DNA of 64,000 nt from NCBI RefSeq assembly GCF_040045035.1, contig NZ_JBDZDS010000011.1:1-64000 (forward strand), read 5' to 3'. The notes under the pieces are model-generated. The model did no database searches. It saw nothing but the letters and a program-made list of their open reading frames with translations, and had not been told where the DNA came from. Position 1 is the first letter of the stretch; each line of letters begins with the position of its first letter. The stretch comes from Pseudaminobacter sp040045035. GTDB taxonomy: Bacteria > Pseudomonadota > Alphaproteobacteria > Rhizobiales > Rhizobiaceae. Shown here in pieces: positions 36,036 through 46,273 of this stretch. The position numbers and the translations under genes were made by a program.

Positions 36036-37139
36036 TCAGGACACCGCCAGCACATCCGCCGATCTCCAGCCGAAGGCGACCGCGTCGTCTTTCTCGAAGG
36101 AGCGGGCGCTTCCATCCGCCTGCCGGGAACGGCGAGCCAGGATGTTCCCCAGGACAGGATGATGGATTCGATACTCGGTCAGGTCACCGAGGAAGATCCG
36201 GTTGACGATCCGGCCCTCCAGCCGGACGTCGAGGTCTTCGCCCAGTTTCTGCGTCGCCGGCACCACGGCCACGATTTCCGGCCGGACCGAGAGTGTGACG
36301 GCCTGGCCGGCCGCCAGAGGCGACGCCTGATTGGTGCGCTGGCCGCTCAGGCGACCGATGCCATCCATCACGATGCTCGCCGCCACGCTATCGGAGGCTG
36401 TGGCGGTTCCCGAAATGAGATTGGATTTGCCGACGAAACCGGCCACGAATGCATCCGCCGGACGGTCGTAAAGTTCCTGCGCCGAGCCCTTCTGGACGAT
36501 GCGCCCCTTGTTCATGAGGCAGACCACGTCGCTCATGGACATGGCCTCTTCCTGGTCATGCGTGACCAGGATAAAAGTGATGCCGAGTTCGCGCTGCAGG
36601 CTCTGCAGCTCGTGCTGCATATCCTCGCGCAGCTTGCGGTCCAGCGCGGCGAGCGGCTCGTCCAGCAACAGCACGTTGGGCCGGTTGACGAGTGCACGCG
36701 CCAGCGCCACGCGCTGCTGCTGTCCGCCAGACATCTGGAAGATGCGGCGATCGCCGAAGCCCGGCAGTTGCACCAGCTCGAGCGCCTCGCCGACACGGCG
36801 GTCGATCTCCGCCTTGTCGAGGCGCGGACGCTGGTTGCGCAAGCCATAGGCGATGTTCTGCGCAACCGTCATGTGCGGGAACAGCGCATAATGCTGGAAC
36901 ACCATGTTTACCGCGCGTCGATAGGGCGGCACGTCGATGACCGATTTGCCGCGAATGAGAATGTCGCCGCTGGTGGGCTGCTCGAAGCCTGCGATCAGCC
37001 GCAGCGAAGTGGTCTTGCCGCTGCCGGACGGCCCAAGGATCGACAGAAAGGTGCCGGGCTCGACGACCAGATCGAAATTCTCGACCGCGGCGACCCCGCC
37101 ATAATGCTTCGATGCCGATCGAAACTCGATATCCGGCAT
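36036..37139 (-). CDS. ABC transporter ATP-binding protein, PotA-like
   Basis: The 367-residue ATPase energises the importer. Walker A is GPSGSGKTT, the signature SGGQQQRVALARAL, Walker B ends in LLLDEPLAALD and the switch His is in LVTHDQEEAMS. After residue 240 comes the TOBE domain of the PotA/MalK-type subfamily, which may allow regulation. The ATG at 37139 gives the normal N terminus MPDIEFRSASKHYGG; the open frame before it lies in the control region. It is the first gene of the operon ATPase, binding protein, PotB-like, PotC-like, SDR. Confidence 0.9.
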   Translation of the reverse strand: MPDIEFRSASKHYGGVAAVENFDLVVEPGTFLSILGPSGSGKTTSLRLIAGFEQPTSGDILIRGKSVIDVPPYRRAVNMVFQHYALFPHMTVAQNIAYGLRNQRPRLDKAEIDRRVGEALELVQLPGFGDRRIFQMSGGQQQRVALARALVNRPNVLLLDEPLAALDRKLREDMQHELQSLQRELGITFILVTHDQEEAMSMSDVVCLMNKGRIVQKGSAQELYDRPADAFVAGFVGKSNLISGTATASDSVAASIVMDGIGRLSGQRTNQASPLAAGQAVTLSVRPEIVAVVPATQKLGEDLDVRLEGRIVNRIFLGDLTEYRIHHPVLGNILARRSRQADGSARSFEKDDAVAFGWRSADVLAVS

Positions 37140-37281
37140 TGATTCGAGATCGAACACTCTGCTCTCCCGATTACGGCCTGGGTGCCTGCGCAATCCCCTG
37201 CCGGTATATGCCTCTCGATCGGCATCTGATACAGAAACCCCTCAAGCTAAGCATATCCCTCCATTTGACAAAATTCTACAT

Positions 37282-37316
37282 ATAATGCTTGTTTATGGGA
37301 TATTTCCCAATTGGGA
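37282..37316 (-). promoter_or_regulatory. Candidate promoter with palindromic operator for the ABC operon
   Basis: In the 218-base AT-rich gap between the ABC operon and the LuxR gene, the minus strand reads TTGGGA (37310-37305), a 17-base spacer, then CATTAT (37287-37282). The perfect 12-base palindrome TCCCAATTGGGA at 37305-37316 covers the -35 box. TGGGATA occurs twice in direct orientation, at 37296-37302 and 37312-37318. This is the natural place for the divergent LuxR-type regulator to bind. Confidence 0.45.
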
Positions 37317-37357
37317 TAATCCAGAATGCATATTACTTTTGAGATAGGAGCCGGTGC

Positions 37358-38206
37358 ATGGTGAGCGGAGCAAAGGCGGGCGGCGCTTTAGCCGGCAGTC
37401 CCCTTTCCCAGCCGCAATGGTATGTGCAGCTTGGCGAACTGGTCGCGCAGGTGGGCGAGCCAGGCTTCCCCGATGCCCTCACAGCAACGCTCAGGCATCT
37501 GGCCGAGTTCGATTATACGGTCACCTTCGCCTATAACGGCCCCGACGTGCCCCTCTGCCTGCACCACACCTTCCCGCCGGAGCAGTATGCCATCCACGTC
37601 ACCGAATATGAGGTCGGCCCCTATTTCCTCGATCCGCTCTACAAGGCGTCAATAGACGGGGTGAGATCCGGCATCTTCCGCCTGGGCGACGTGGCCCCCG
37701 ACCAGTTCTACAAGAGCGAATACTACCGCTCCTACTATGTGCAGACCGGGCCCGTGGACGAGGTTGCCATGTTCATTCCCGGCAATGAGAGCTGGACGAT
37801 CGTGACATCGCTGATGCGCCGGCACAGCCAGCCGGGGTTTTCCGCGCGCGAACTGCGCACGCTTCGCTGCGTCGAGCCCCTGCTGGGAAAAATCGCCGAG
37901 GCGCATTGGCGAACCGACCCGCGGCTCAAGGCGGCAAGGCCCGTGCAGGACGAGAAGGAGGTGCTACGGCGCACCGTTCAGGATGCCCTGACGCGCCTCG
38001 ACATGCCGTCGCTGACGCCCCGGGAAACGGAAGTCGTCGGCCTGGTGCTGCAGGGACATTCGTCGGAATCGATCTCCAACATCCTTGGCATTTCCGCAGG
38101 CACCGTGCGCATCCACCGCAAGAACGTCTACGCCAAGATGCGAATATCCTCGCAGCGCGAGTTGTTTTCCATCTTCATGCGGTCGCCGATCTACAGCGCC
38201 TCTTGA
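37358..38206 (+). CDS. LuxR family transcriptional regulator
   Basis: The 282-residue regulator has a C-terminal LuxR-type helix-turn-helix at about residues 213-275, with the pattern LTPRETEVVGLVLQGHSSESISNILGIS and the recognition helix AGTVRIHRKNVYAKM. The N-terminal 190 residues form an alpha/beta sensor domain with many aromatic residues (for example EYYRSYYVQ), unlike a receiver domain and only loosely like acyl-homoserine-lactone domains. It is transcribed away from the polyamine-type ABC operon, so it probably controls that operon in response to the transported compound. An AGGAG site precedes the ATG. Confidence 0.85.
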   Translation: MVSGAKAGGALAGSPLSQPQWYVQLGELVAQVGEPGFPDALTATLRHLAEFDYTVTFAYNGPDVPLCLHHTFPPEQYAIHVTEYEVGPYFLDPLYKASIDGVRSGIFRLGDVAPDQFYKSEYYRSYYVQTGPVDEVAMFIPGNESWTIVTSLMRRHSQPGFSARELRTLRCVEPLLGKIAEAHWRTDPRLKAARPVQDEKEVLRRTVQDALTRLDMPSLTPRETEVVGLVLQGHSSESISNILGISAGTVRIHRKNVYAKMRISSQRELFSIFMRSPIYSAS

Positions 38207-38334
38207 AGGCTTCGGCGATTTGCCGGCGGCGAAGAGAACGGTCCCTGCGGACGCGTGCACGGCTCAGACTTCGCCCCCGTCGTCGTTAGCCGGCTGCGGC
38301 CCTCGCCCGCAATTGCCCGGGTGCGCCGATCAAG

Positions 38335-38363
38335 TTACAGTCATATTCCTGTTGTAGTATCAC
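38335..38363 (+). promoter_or_regulatory. Candidate promoter for olsB
   Basis: TTACAG at 38335-38340, a 17-base spacer and TATCAC at 38358-38363 form a plausible sigma-70 promoter 45 bases before the olsB start. The stretch is AT-rich against a GC-rich background. The match to consensus is moderate. Confidence 0.35.
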
Positions 38364-38407
38364 TTTAATTCCGCTGCATGTGGGCTTGGCTCGAAGGAGA
38401 AACATCC

Positions 38408-39283
38408 ATGCAGACCGCGACGTTGGAGCGTGAAAATTTCCTGGACGCCAACGGCGGCGCCCTTGGCGACGAGGCGTTCGGAGGCGATCTGCTGGGCCGG
38501 ATCGGTTCGCTTGAGGTGCGCCTGGCGCGCAGCGACGACGAGATCGCTGTTGCCCAGGAAATTCGCTACCGCGTCTTCTATGACGAGCTTGGCGCCCGGC
38601 AAAGTGCAGACCACGCGATGGAACGCCGCGACACTGACCGTTTCGACGCCGTCTGCGACCACCTGCTGGTGGTCGACAACGCCCTCGCCGGCCCCATGCA
38701 CAAGCGCATCGTCGGCACCTACCGCTTGCTCAGGCAGGAAGCCGCCATTGCGGCCGGCGGCTTCTATTCGGAAGACGAATTCGAACTGAAGAAACTCATC
38801 GCCCGCCACCCCGGCCGCCGCTTCCTGGAACTGGGCCGCTCCTGCGTTCTGGCGGAATATCGCTCCAAGCGGACGATCGAGCTGCTCTGGCAGGGCATCT
38901 GGGCCTATGTCAATCGCCATGGGATTGACGTCATGGCCGGTTGCGCGTCGTTCAACGGCACGGTGCCGGCCGCCCATGCCGAGGCATTGTCCTACCTGGC
39001 GCACAACTGCCGCGCCAGCGGCCCTTGGGAAGTGCGCGCACTGCCGGGCCGCTACTACGACATGGACATGATGCCGAACGAGGCTATCAGCGTGAAATCT
39101 GCGATCGTCGCCATGCCGCCCCTGATCAAGGGCTATCTGCGACTGGGCGCGCGTATAGGCGATGGCTGCGTGGTCGACGAGGACTTCCGCACCGTAGACG
39201 TGTTCGTGGTCCTGCCGGTCAAGGAAATCAACGCCCGCTACATCAACTATTACGGCAGCGAAGCGCAGCGTTTCGCCGCCTGA
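38408..39283 (+). CDS. olsB: Ornithine lipid synthesis N-acyltransferase OlsB (GNAT, hemolysin-like)
   Basis: OlsB transfers a 3-hydroxy fatty acid from acyl carrier protein to ornithine, the first step of ornithine lipid synthesis, which makes phosphate-free membrane lipids. The 291-residue protein matches the OlsB/hemolysin-like acyltransferase family: the segment EIRYRVFYDELGAR near residue 50, RIVGTYRLLR, and FLELGRSCVLAEYRSKRTIELLW with the conserved Glu-x-x-Arg and acyl-binding stretch. The start at 38408 has an AAGGAG site. The partner acyltransferase OlsA is often adjacent in rhizobia but is absent here; a YjbR-like gene follows after eight bases. Confidence 0.85.
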   Translation: MQTATLERENFLDANGGALGDEAFGGDLLGRIGSLEVRLARSDDEIAVAQEIRYRVFYDELGARQSADHAMERRDTDRFDAVCDHLLVVDNALAGPMHKRIVGTYRLLRQEAAIAAGGFYSEDEFELKKLIARHPGRRFLELGRSCVLAEYRSKRTIELLWQGIWAYVNRHGIDVMAGCASFNGTVPAAHAEALSYLAHNCRASGPWEVRALPGRYYDMDMMPNEAISVKSAIVAMPPLIKGYLRLGARIGDGCVVDEDFRTVDVFVVLPVKEINARYINYYGSEAQRFAA

Positions 39284-39291
39284 GGCTTCAG

Positions 39292-39651
39292 GTGAACACC
39301 GACCTCTCACAGGCCTTCGACAAGCTGCGCAAAGCCGCTGAAGGCCTGCCGCTGGTCGGTGAGAGCACGTCCCACGGAACTCCAGCGCTCAAGATCCGCG
39401 GCAAATTGCTCTGCCGGGTCAACGATGCCGAAACGGCCATGGTTTCCTGCCCGCCCGACGAACAGGAGATGCTGCTCGAAGCGGCGCCTGATCTTTATTC
39501 AGAGGCCGAGTACCATGTCGGCTGGCCGGCGATTCTGGTCCACCTCGATCTCATTCCGCTCGACGAACTGCATCTGCGGCTGGAGCAGGCATGGTTGCGG
39601 CAGGCACCGAAGCCGGTTGCACGGGCCTGGCGCGCCCGGCACGCACTGTAG
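39292..39651 (+). CDS. MmcQ/YjbR family protein
   Basis: This 119-residue protein matches the MmcQ/YjbR-like family (cyaY-like alpha/beta fold), sometimes described as DNA-binding. The conserved early segment ESTSHGTPALKIRGKLLCRV and late segment YHVGWPAILVHLDLIPLDEL are present. The start is a GTG at 39292, chosen because a GAGG site lies six bases before it and because the protein then has family length. It follows olsB closely and may be co-transcribed, but a functional link is not known. Confidence 0.75.
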   Translation: MNTDLSQAFDKLRKAAEGLPLVGESTSHGTPALKIRGKLLCRVNDAETAMVSCPPDEQEMLLEAAPDLYSEAEYHVGWPAILVHLDLIPLDELHLRLEQAWLRQAPKPVARAWRARHAL

Positions 39652-39663
39652 ACGCGCCTCTGA

Positions 39664-40296
39664 TCAGGAGATGTCCTCGGGCCTGCGGCCAGGCCGGCTC
39701 TTGTAGGCGGGGAACGACCAGCCGAACTTCAGCGCGCCGCCGCGAACCAGGAATGCGGCGGTGCATGCCACCGCGACCGAGACTGTCGCCGGCGCGCCAA
39801 GCACACCGGCAAGGATGAACGCCCCGGCGCCCACGAGTGCCGCGGTGACATAGATTTCCGGGCGCAACAGCACCGAGGGTTGCCCGGCCAGCAGATCGCG
39901 CAGAATGCCACCAAAGGTGGCTGTGAGCATGCCGGTGACGATGGCGACAGTGGGCGAACCGGTGGCCGCCAGGCCCTTGGCGGCACCCACTACCGAATAG
40001 GCCGACAGGCCGAGCGCGTCGAACCAAAGCAGCAGCCTGTAGCGCGACTCGACCAGATGGGCCGTGAAGAACACGCCGACCGCGATTGCCGCACAGACGA
40101 GCACATAGTTAGGATTACGGACCCAGAACACCGGTGTGCCGAGGATCAGGTCGCGGAACGTGCCGCCGCCTATGCCGGTGACGGATGCCAGGAACAGGAA
40201 GCCGATGATGTCTAGCTGCTTGCGCGAGGCCGCCAGCGCGCCGGTGGCGGCAAATACCGCCACGCCGGCATAGTCGAGAAGCTGGAATGGAGTCAT
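39664..40296 (-). CDS. Trimeric intracellular cation channel (TRIC) family protein
   Basis: The 210-residue integral membrane protein belongs to the bacterial TRIC/UPF0126 family. Two repeats of three helices are visible; each carries a Gly-rich kink motif followed by Arg-Asp: GIGGGTFRDLILGTP in the first and ATFGGILRDLLAGQP in the second, which form the pore-lining helices in known structures. A seventh hydrophobic segment lies near the C terminus. Bacterial and eukaryotic members conduct monovalent cations. The gene ends 12 bases from the convergent YjbR-like gene. Confidence 0.87.
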   Translation of the reverse strand: MTPFQLLDYAGVAVFAATGALAASRKQLDIIGFLFLASVTGIGGGTFRDLILGTPVFWVRNPNYVLVCAAIAVGVFFTAHLVESRYRLLLWFDALGLSAYSVVGAAKGLAATGSPTVAIVTGMLTATFGGILRDLLAGQPSVLLRPEIYVTAALVGAGAFILAGVLGAPATVSVAVACTAAFLVRGGALKFGWSFPAYKSRPGRRPEDIS

Positions 40297-40429
40297 AGCG
40301 TCCGTTCCGGGTTCCGGAGCGACGGACGCCAGACGCGGTCGGTCAGGACGTCGTCCCCCTCATTCCGACCATGATCGATCCCGTAGGCTCACGCAATGCC
40401 GCGATCGATCTGGAGATGCGGCAGGCCGC

Positions 40430-41056
40430 TCAGGCGTCCTTCTCGGCCTGTTCGTTGATCGGGCCGGGCTCGGCCGTGTCGGCCGCATTGTGCTTGGGGC
40501 CGCCCTTGGCAACGCCGACCATGGCCGGGCGCAATACGCGCTCGCCGATCGAATAGCCGGGCTGCACCACCTGCACCACCGTATTGGCCGGCACGTTGGG
40601 GTTGGGCACCTCGAACATGGCCTGATGGAAATGCGGGTCGAACTTCGCGCCCTCCGGGTCGAGCTTCTTGACGCCATGGCGCTCAAGTGCCTGGAGCATC
40701 GCCCGCTCGGTCATCTCGACACCCTCGATCAGTGCCGCGAGGCCGGCCTCGCCGGCGGCGCGCGCCTCGGCAGGTACGGCATCGATGGCGCGTTGCAGGT
40801 TGTCGGCCACGCCCAGCATGTCGCGCGCGAAATTGGCCATGGAGTAGGCACGTGCATCCTGAACGTCACGAGCAGTACGCCGGCGCAGGTTTTCCATGTC
40901 GGCGGCAACACGAAGAGCCCGGTCCTTCAGCTCCTCGTTTTCCTTCATCAGTCGCACGAGCGCTTCGTAGTCGCCCTCCTGCCCGGTCGTCCCGGCGGCG
41001 GCCTCCAGGGCCTCGTTTTCCTCGGGCGCGCGTTCGTGTTTGTCCTGGTCGCTCAT
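40430..41056 (-). CDS. grpE: GrpE, DnaK nucleotide exchange factor
   Basis: GrpE releases ADP from DnaK in the Hsp70 cycle and acts as a thermosensor. The 208-residue protein has a long N-terminal coiled coil (about residues 25-95, with ENLRRRTARDVQDARAYS) and the C-terminal beta domain with conserved GVKKLDPEGAKFDPHFHQAMFEVP. The start at 41056 (MSDQDKHERAP) is preferred over an upstream frame extension. A candidate RpoH promoter lies 44 bases upstream. The hrcA repressor gene, often next to grpE in rhizobia, is absent here. Confidence 0.95.
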   Translation of the reverse strand: MSDQDKHERAPEENEALEAAAGTTGQEGDYEALVRLMKENEELKDRALRVAADMENLRRRTARDVQDARAYSMANFARDMLGVADNLQRAIDAVPAEARAAGEAGLAALIEGVEMTERAMLQALERHGVKKLDPEGAKFDPHFHQAMFEVPNPNVPANTVVQVVQPGYSIGERVLRPAMVGVAKGGPKHNAADTAEPGPINEQAEKDA

Positions 41057-41099
41057 CGCAAATCCCGTAATTGCTTCAAGATTGGGAAAGTTGCGCCCG

Positions 41100-41128
41100 A
41101 TATCGATGTTCGCCCACGAAAAATCAAG
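41100..41128 (-). promoter_or_regulatory. Candidate RpoH promoter of grpE
   Basis: The minus strand reads CTTGAT (41128-41123), 17 bases, then CGATAT (41105-41100). This is close to the pair of boxes seen before hsp20 (CTTGAA, 17 bases, CCATAT). The predicted start lies about 35 bases before the grpE ATG. Confidence 0.45.
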
Positions 41129-41241
41129 GGGTGAGGGCCTTCGCATCACATTCACGGCCGTTCTTCAGTGCCTGAAAGTCCGTTACCTGCACCTTAACTA
41201 AATCTTTACCGGAAAAGGCTCGAATCAGTGCAGACTGTCAG

Positions 41242-41505
41242 ATGCAGGAACCAATTGGGGCGGCCGGAGTTTTGCGCCCGAACGAGAAGGTTTTTGGGGC
41301 CATGGCCCGAGCTATTGACAAGACGACCAGCACCTTGGCAGCCGAGATCAGACGCCAGCTCGGCACCGAGACGATGACTAGATTCGTCCGTTCCCTGCCG
41401 GCTTTCAAGCCAGATCCGGAAATACCCGGCAATATTCGCGATCTACTGGGAAAACTGGATCGCGTGGAACAATCTGCAACGGACGCGCGCCCGCACGGAC
41501 AATAG
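41242..41505 (+). CDS. Small hypothetical protein
   Basis: This frame encodes up to 87 residues, or 67 from a second ATG at 41302 (MARAIDKTTS). The part after 41302 looks most protein-like: an amphipathic helix with alternating charge (AIDKTTSTLAAEIRRQLG), a helix with TMTRFVRSLPAF and a third helix IRDLLGKLDRVE. No membrane segment or known motif is seen. No strong ribosome site precedes either start. It lies between the divergent grpE gene and the convergent sulfur operon. A frame on the opposite strand is also open but less plausible. Confidence 0.45.
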   Translation: MQEPIGAAGVLRPNEKVFGAMARAIDKTTSTLAAEIRRQLGTETMTRFVRSLPAFKPDPEIPGNIRDLLGKLDRVEQSATDARPHGQ

Positions 41506-41537
41506 GGCGCGCCGCGGCAGACGAGACGCCCAGCGTA

Positions 41538-42068
41538 TCAGACTGCGGATTTGCGGCGCCAAGAGTATTTGGGATCCTTTTCCGACGGTTTTGCCGACGG
41601 CTGGTAGTGCAGCGGCAATCCACCCGTGCGCCCTGCCTCCAGCCGGGCGATCAATGTCGGATGCGACACCTCGAATTCATCGAAGCCAAGACGCAGCATG
41701 TGCGGAAGCTGGTCGACCAGCACCTGGCCCGTGGCGCGCAAAGCGCCCGCAAAACCATGGCGCCGGCGCAGCAATTCGGCCTTGGAGAAGCTGCGGCCGT
41801 CGTTGAAGGCCGGGAAGGCCAGCGCCACTAGAGAAAGCGTGCCCAGCTGATCGACGATGGTGTCCACCGCCTCGCTTGGCTGAAGAAGCACGCCGAGCCG
41901 CTCCTTGTACGCTTCCCGCACCTGCGGATCGAGACCGAGGAAGGCCTGCAGCGGCAGGATGAAGCGGCCATTGCCGGACAAGGCCTCGGCACTTTCGGCG
42001 TGTGCCCAGTCGTCCTCGCGAAAACCTTCAGGCGTCCAGAGGCGCGGTTGCGCGTTGGTTTCAGACAT
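41538..42068 (-). CDS. DUF934 family protein of the sulfur assimilation operon
   Basis: The 176-residue protein matches DUF934, an alphaproteobacterial family found next to cysH/cysI. Conserved parts are the central GRFILPLQAF region, DQLGTLSLVALAFPAFNDGRSFSKAELLRRR and the end LPHMLRLGFDEFEV. The ATG at 42068 is 12 bases after the cysH stop, so it is surely co-transcribed. No cofactor motif is visible. By context it could help electron transfer or assembly in sulfite reduction, but no function is established from sequence. Confidence 0.85.
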   Translation of the reverse strand: MSETNAQPRLWTPEGFREDDWAHAESAEALSGNGRFILPLQAFLGLDPQVREAYKERLGVLLQPSEAVDTIVDQLGTLSLVALAFPAFNDGRSFSKAELLRRRHGFAGALRATGQVLVDQLPHMLRLGFDEFEVSHPTLIARLEAGRTGGLPLHYQPSAKPSEKDPKYSWRRKSAV

Positions 42069-42079
42069 TCGGGGACTTC

Positions 42080-42806
42080 CTAAAGCGATGAATTGTTCAG
42101 CGACCGGTCGAGGCCGGAGAGATGGATACCGCATTCCGTCTTGCCCTGCCCGGCCCAGCGACCGCTGCGGGCATCCTCGCCCGGCTTGGCAGCCTGGGTG
42201 CAGGGGAAGCAGCCGATCGACAGATAGCCATAGGCGACCAGCGGGTTCTCGCGCAGGCCATGGGCACGCATGTAATCGCCCAGATCAGCGGCGGTCCAGC
42301 TCGCCAGCGGATTTATGCGCACGCGCGCACCGATGGCCTCGAAGGCAGGCAGCGCCTGGCGCGTCGCGGCCTGGAAGCGCTTGCGCCCGGTGAACCAGGC
42401 GCGAAACGGCGCCACACCACGCGCCATCGGCTCGACCTTGCGGATCGCGCAGCAGGCATCGACGTCGGAGAGGTGCAGCTTCCCGTCCGCGTCGTCGCGT
42501 TCAAGGGCCGCCTGCTCCGGCGTGACGATGCGCAGATCGGTCAGCCCGAGGTCGGCGAACAGCGCATCGCGGTAGTCCAGCGTCTCGCCGAAATGCTTGC
42601 CGGTGTCGAGGAAGACGACCGGCACGGAGCGGTCGACCTCGGCGATCATGTGCAGCAGCACTGCGGAATCGGCGCCGAAGGACGACACCGCCGCGATCTC
42701 GCCGGCAAAGGACCGGACCACCGCCTGCTCGATGATATCAACCGCCGCGCGCGCGCCATATCGCTCTTCCAGCGAGGCGGCCTCAGCCTGCGCCGCGGCT
42801 TCGGCG

Positions 42807-42832
<26 letters not shown>
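42080..42832 (-). CDS. cysH: Assimilatory adenylylsulfate (APS) reductase CysH
   Basis: CysH reduces activated sulfate to sulfite with thioredoxin as electron donor. The 250-residue protein has the PAPS/APS-reductase fold with the SSFGADSAVLLHM loop. It carries Cys127-Cys128 and Cys208-Cys211 (GCFPCT), the four ligands of a 4Fe-4S cluster, and the redox-active Cys234 in ECGIH. The cluster-type cysteines mark it as an APS-using reductase rather than the PAPS-specific enterobacterial form. The ATG at 42832 lies inside the end of cysI (26-base overlap), so translation is coupled. Confidence 0.93.
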
Positions 42833-44477
<1,645 letters not shown>

Positions 44478-44513
44478 CGTCTTCGTCTCTCAATGGGCCG
44501 GATGGCCAAAACT

Positions 44514-44822
44514 TCACGCCGCGCGGGAAATGTCGGGGCGGGCCTGCTTGCCAAGGTCAATGCGGTTGGTCGGGCCGGCGGCGCGGATCTGTTCGCGCAG
44601 CCGCGTCGGACGGATTTCGCCGTCGACGAGTTCCACGTCGATCAGGTTCACGTCGACAACCTCGTTGTTCTCAAGCGCCGCGTTGCCGACGGCCTCAAGA
44701 CGGGCCTCGCCGGCTTTGTCGGTGGCAATCTCGGCCCCCACGATCGTCTCGGCCCAGACGTGGGCGGTCGAAAACCACACGGCTTCGCCGTCGGTCAGGC
44801 GGTTGGCGGTCAGTATCTTCAT
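44514..44822 (-). CDS. DUF2849 family protein of the sulfur assimilation operon
   Basis: The 102-residue protein matches DUF2849, small soluble alphaproteobacterial proteins coded between cysG and cysI. The start KILTANRLTDGEAVWF and the mid region EVVDVNLIDVEL are conserved in the family. It contains no cysteine, so it does not itself carry an iron-sulfur cluster. Its ATG overlaps the stop of cysG in an ATGA junction, and cysI follows after 36 bases. A role in siroheme delivery or sulfite reductase assembly is plausible from context only. Confidence 0.85.
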   Translation of the reverse strand: MKILTANRLTDGEAVWFSTAHVWAETIVGAEIATDKAGEARLEAVGNAALENNEVVDVNLIDVELVDGEIRPTRLREQIRAAGPTNRIDLGKQARPDISRAA

Positions 44823-46273
44823 GCCACGCTTTCCTTGAAATCCTGGGCGTCGGCCCTGTTGGCGCGAATGGAGCGGGCCAGCGGCTCGGAGCCCGTAAAA
44901 TTGGCGCCGGCAACGGCATCGCCGATGATGGTCATGACCGGGCCGGAAAGGTCGGTGCGCTGCTCCAGCGAGGGCAGGTCGGCCAGCGTGCCGTGGAACT
45001 TGCGGCGGTCGGCGAGGCTGGCGTTTTCCACCACCGCGACGGCCGTGTCGGGCGCAAGACCCGCCGCGATCAGCCGCGAGGCGACATCGGCGGCCACCGA
45101 GCGGCCCATATAGACGGCAACGGTCGCGCCCGAGATGGCGAGCTTGGCCCAGTCCGGCAACGACTTGCCCTTGAGGTCGTGCCCGGTGGTAAAGACCATC
45201 GACGATGTGACCCCACGCAAGGTGAGCGGCAATTCGAAATCGGCCGCGGCAGCAAAGGCGGAAGTGACGCCGGGAACGACCTCATAGGAAATGCCGGCAT
45301 CGCGCAACGCCTGCATCTCCTCGCCGGCCCGGCCGAACACCAGCGGGTCGCCCGACTTCAGCCGCACCACACGCTTGCCCTCGCGCGCCAGGCTGACCAG
45401 CAGCGTATTGATCTGCGCTTGCGACTTGGAATGGCAGCCCTTGCGCTTGCCGACGGGCAGCCGCTCGGCATCGCGCCGGCCCATGGCGATCACCGCCTCG
45501 GGCACCAGCGCGTCATAAAGGACGACATCCGCTTCCATGAGGTGGCGGTGGGCGCGCAGCGTCAGCAGATCCTCCGCGCCCGGCCCCGCGCCCACGAGCG
45601 CCACATGGCCATGCGCCGGTTCGTCTTGCGCAAGCAATTCCGATGCTGCCCGGCGCGCTTCGCCTAGCTCCCCGCGCTCCATAGCGCGCGCCGGCGCACC
45701 GCTAAAAAACTCGCGCCAGAAGCGGCGGCGGGCGACACCCTTGGGCATGAAAGCCTCGGCGGCCTCGCGGAAGGTCTCGGCAAGCGAAGCAAGCGGGCCG
45801 AGCGAGGGCGAAAGCATGCGATCGATCCTGGCGCGCACCATCTGCGCCAGCACGGGCCCAGCCCCCTCGGTGCCTATGGCGACGGCCAAGGGCGCGCGGT
45901 TGACCAGCGCCGGCGTGAAGAAGTCGCACAGCTCGGGCCGGTCGACGGCGTTGACCGGAATGCCCAGGCGGCGCGCGTCTTCCGAGACCATGCGATCCTG
46001 CACCGCATCGCCGGTGGCGGCGAAGACCAGAACCGCACCTTCAAGGCGGGCAGGATCGTAGACGGCCTCGACATGGGTCGCGCTGCCGGCTTCGATCCAG
46101 GCCGCGAATTCAGGATCGAGCCGATCTGAAAGCACCACGATGCGGGCGCTCGACTGGCCAAGCAGCCGCGCCTTGGCGAAAGCTTCGTCGCCGCCGCCGA
46201 CGATGACCACGGCTTCGCCCTCGACCCGCATGAAGACGGGAAAGGCGTTGAGCTTGGCGGGCGACTGCGTCAT
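44819..46273 (-). CDS. cysG: Siroheme synthase CysG
   Basis: CysG makes siroheme for sulfite reductase. The 484-residue protein has two halves. The N-terminal half (about residues 1-210) is the precorrin-2 dehydrogenase/sirohydrochlorin ferrochelatase, with the NAD-binding segment VVIVGGGDEAFAKARLL. The C-terminal half (about 225-470) is uroporphyrinogen III C-methyltransferase, with VALVGAGPGAEDLLTLRA, the DVVLYDALV motif and VVRLKSGDPLVFGRAGEE. All parts appear intact, so the one protein does all three steps from uroporphyrinogen III. It begins the sulfur operon; no strong ribosome site is visible before the ATG. Confidence 0.95.
   Translation of the reverse strand: MTQSPAKLNAFPVFMRVEGEAVVIVGGGDEAFAKARLLGQSSARIVVLSDRLDPEFAAWIEAGSATHVEAVYDPARLEGAVLVFAATGDAVQDRMVSEDARRLGIPVNAVDRPELCDFFTPALVNRAPLAVAIGTEGAGPVLAQMVRARIDRMLSPSLGPLASLAETFREAAEAFMPKGVARRRFWREFFSGAPARAMERGELGEARRAASELLAQDEPAHGHVALVGAGPGAEDLLTLRAHRHLMEADVVLYDALVPEAVIAMGRRDAERLPVGKRKGCHSKSQAQINTLLVSLAREGKRVVRLKSGDPLVFGRAGEEMQALRDAGISYEVVPGVTSAFAAAADFELPLTLRGVTSSMVFTTGHDLKGKSLPDWAKLAISGATVAVYMGRSVAADVASRLIAAGLAPDTAVAVVENASLADRRKFHGTLADLPSLEQRTDLSGPVMTIIGDAVAGANFTGSEPLARSIRANRADAQDFKESVA

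Noticed and set aside
37265..37286. TTGACA and TATAAT boxes on the plus strand near the LuxR gene
   Set aside because: Spacing is only ten bases, far from the 16-18 needed; the minus-strand pair with a 17-base spacer is the better reading.
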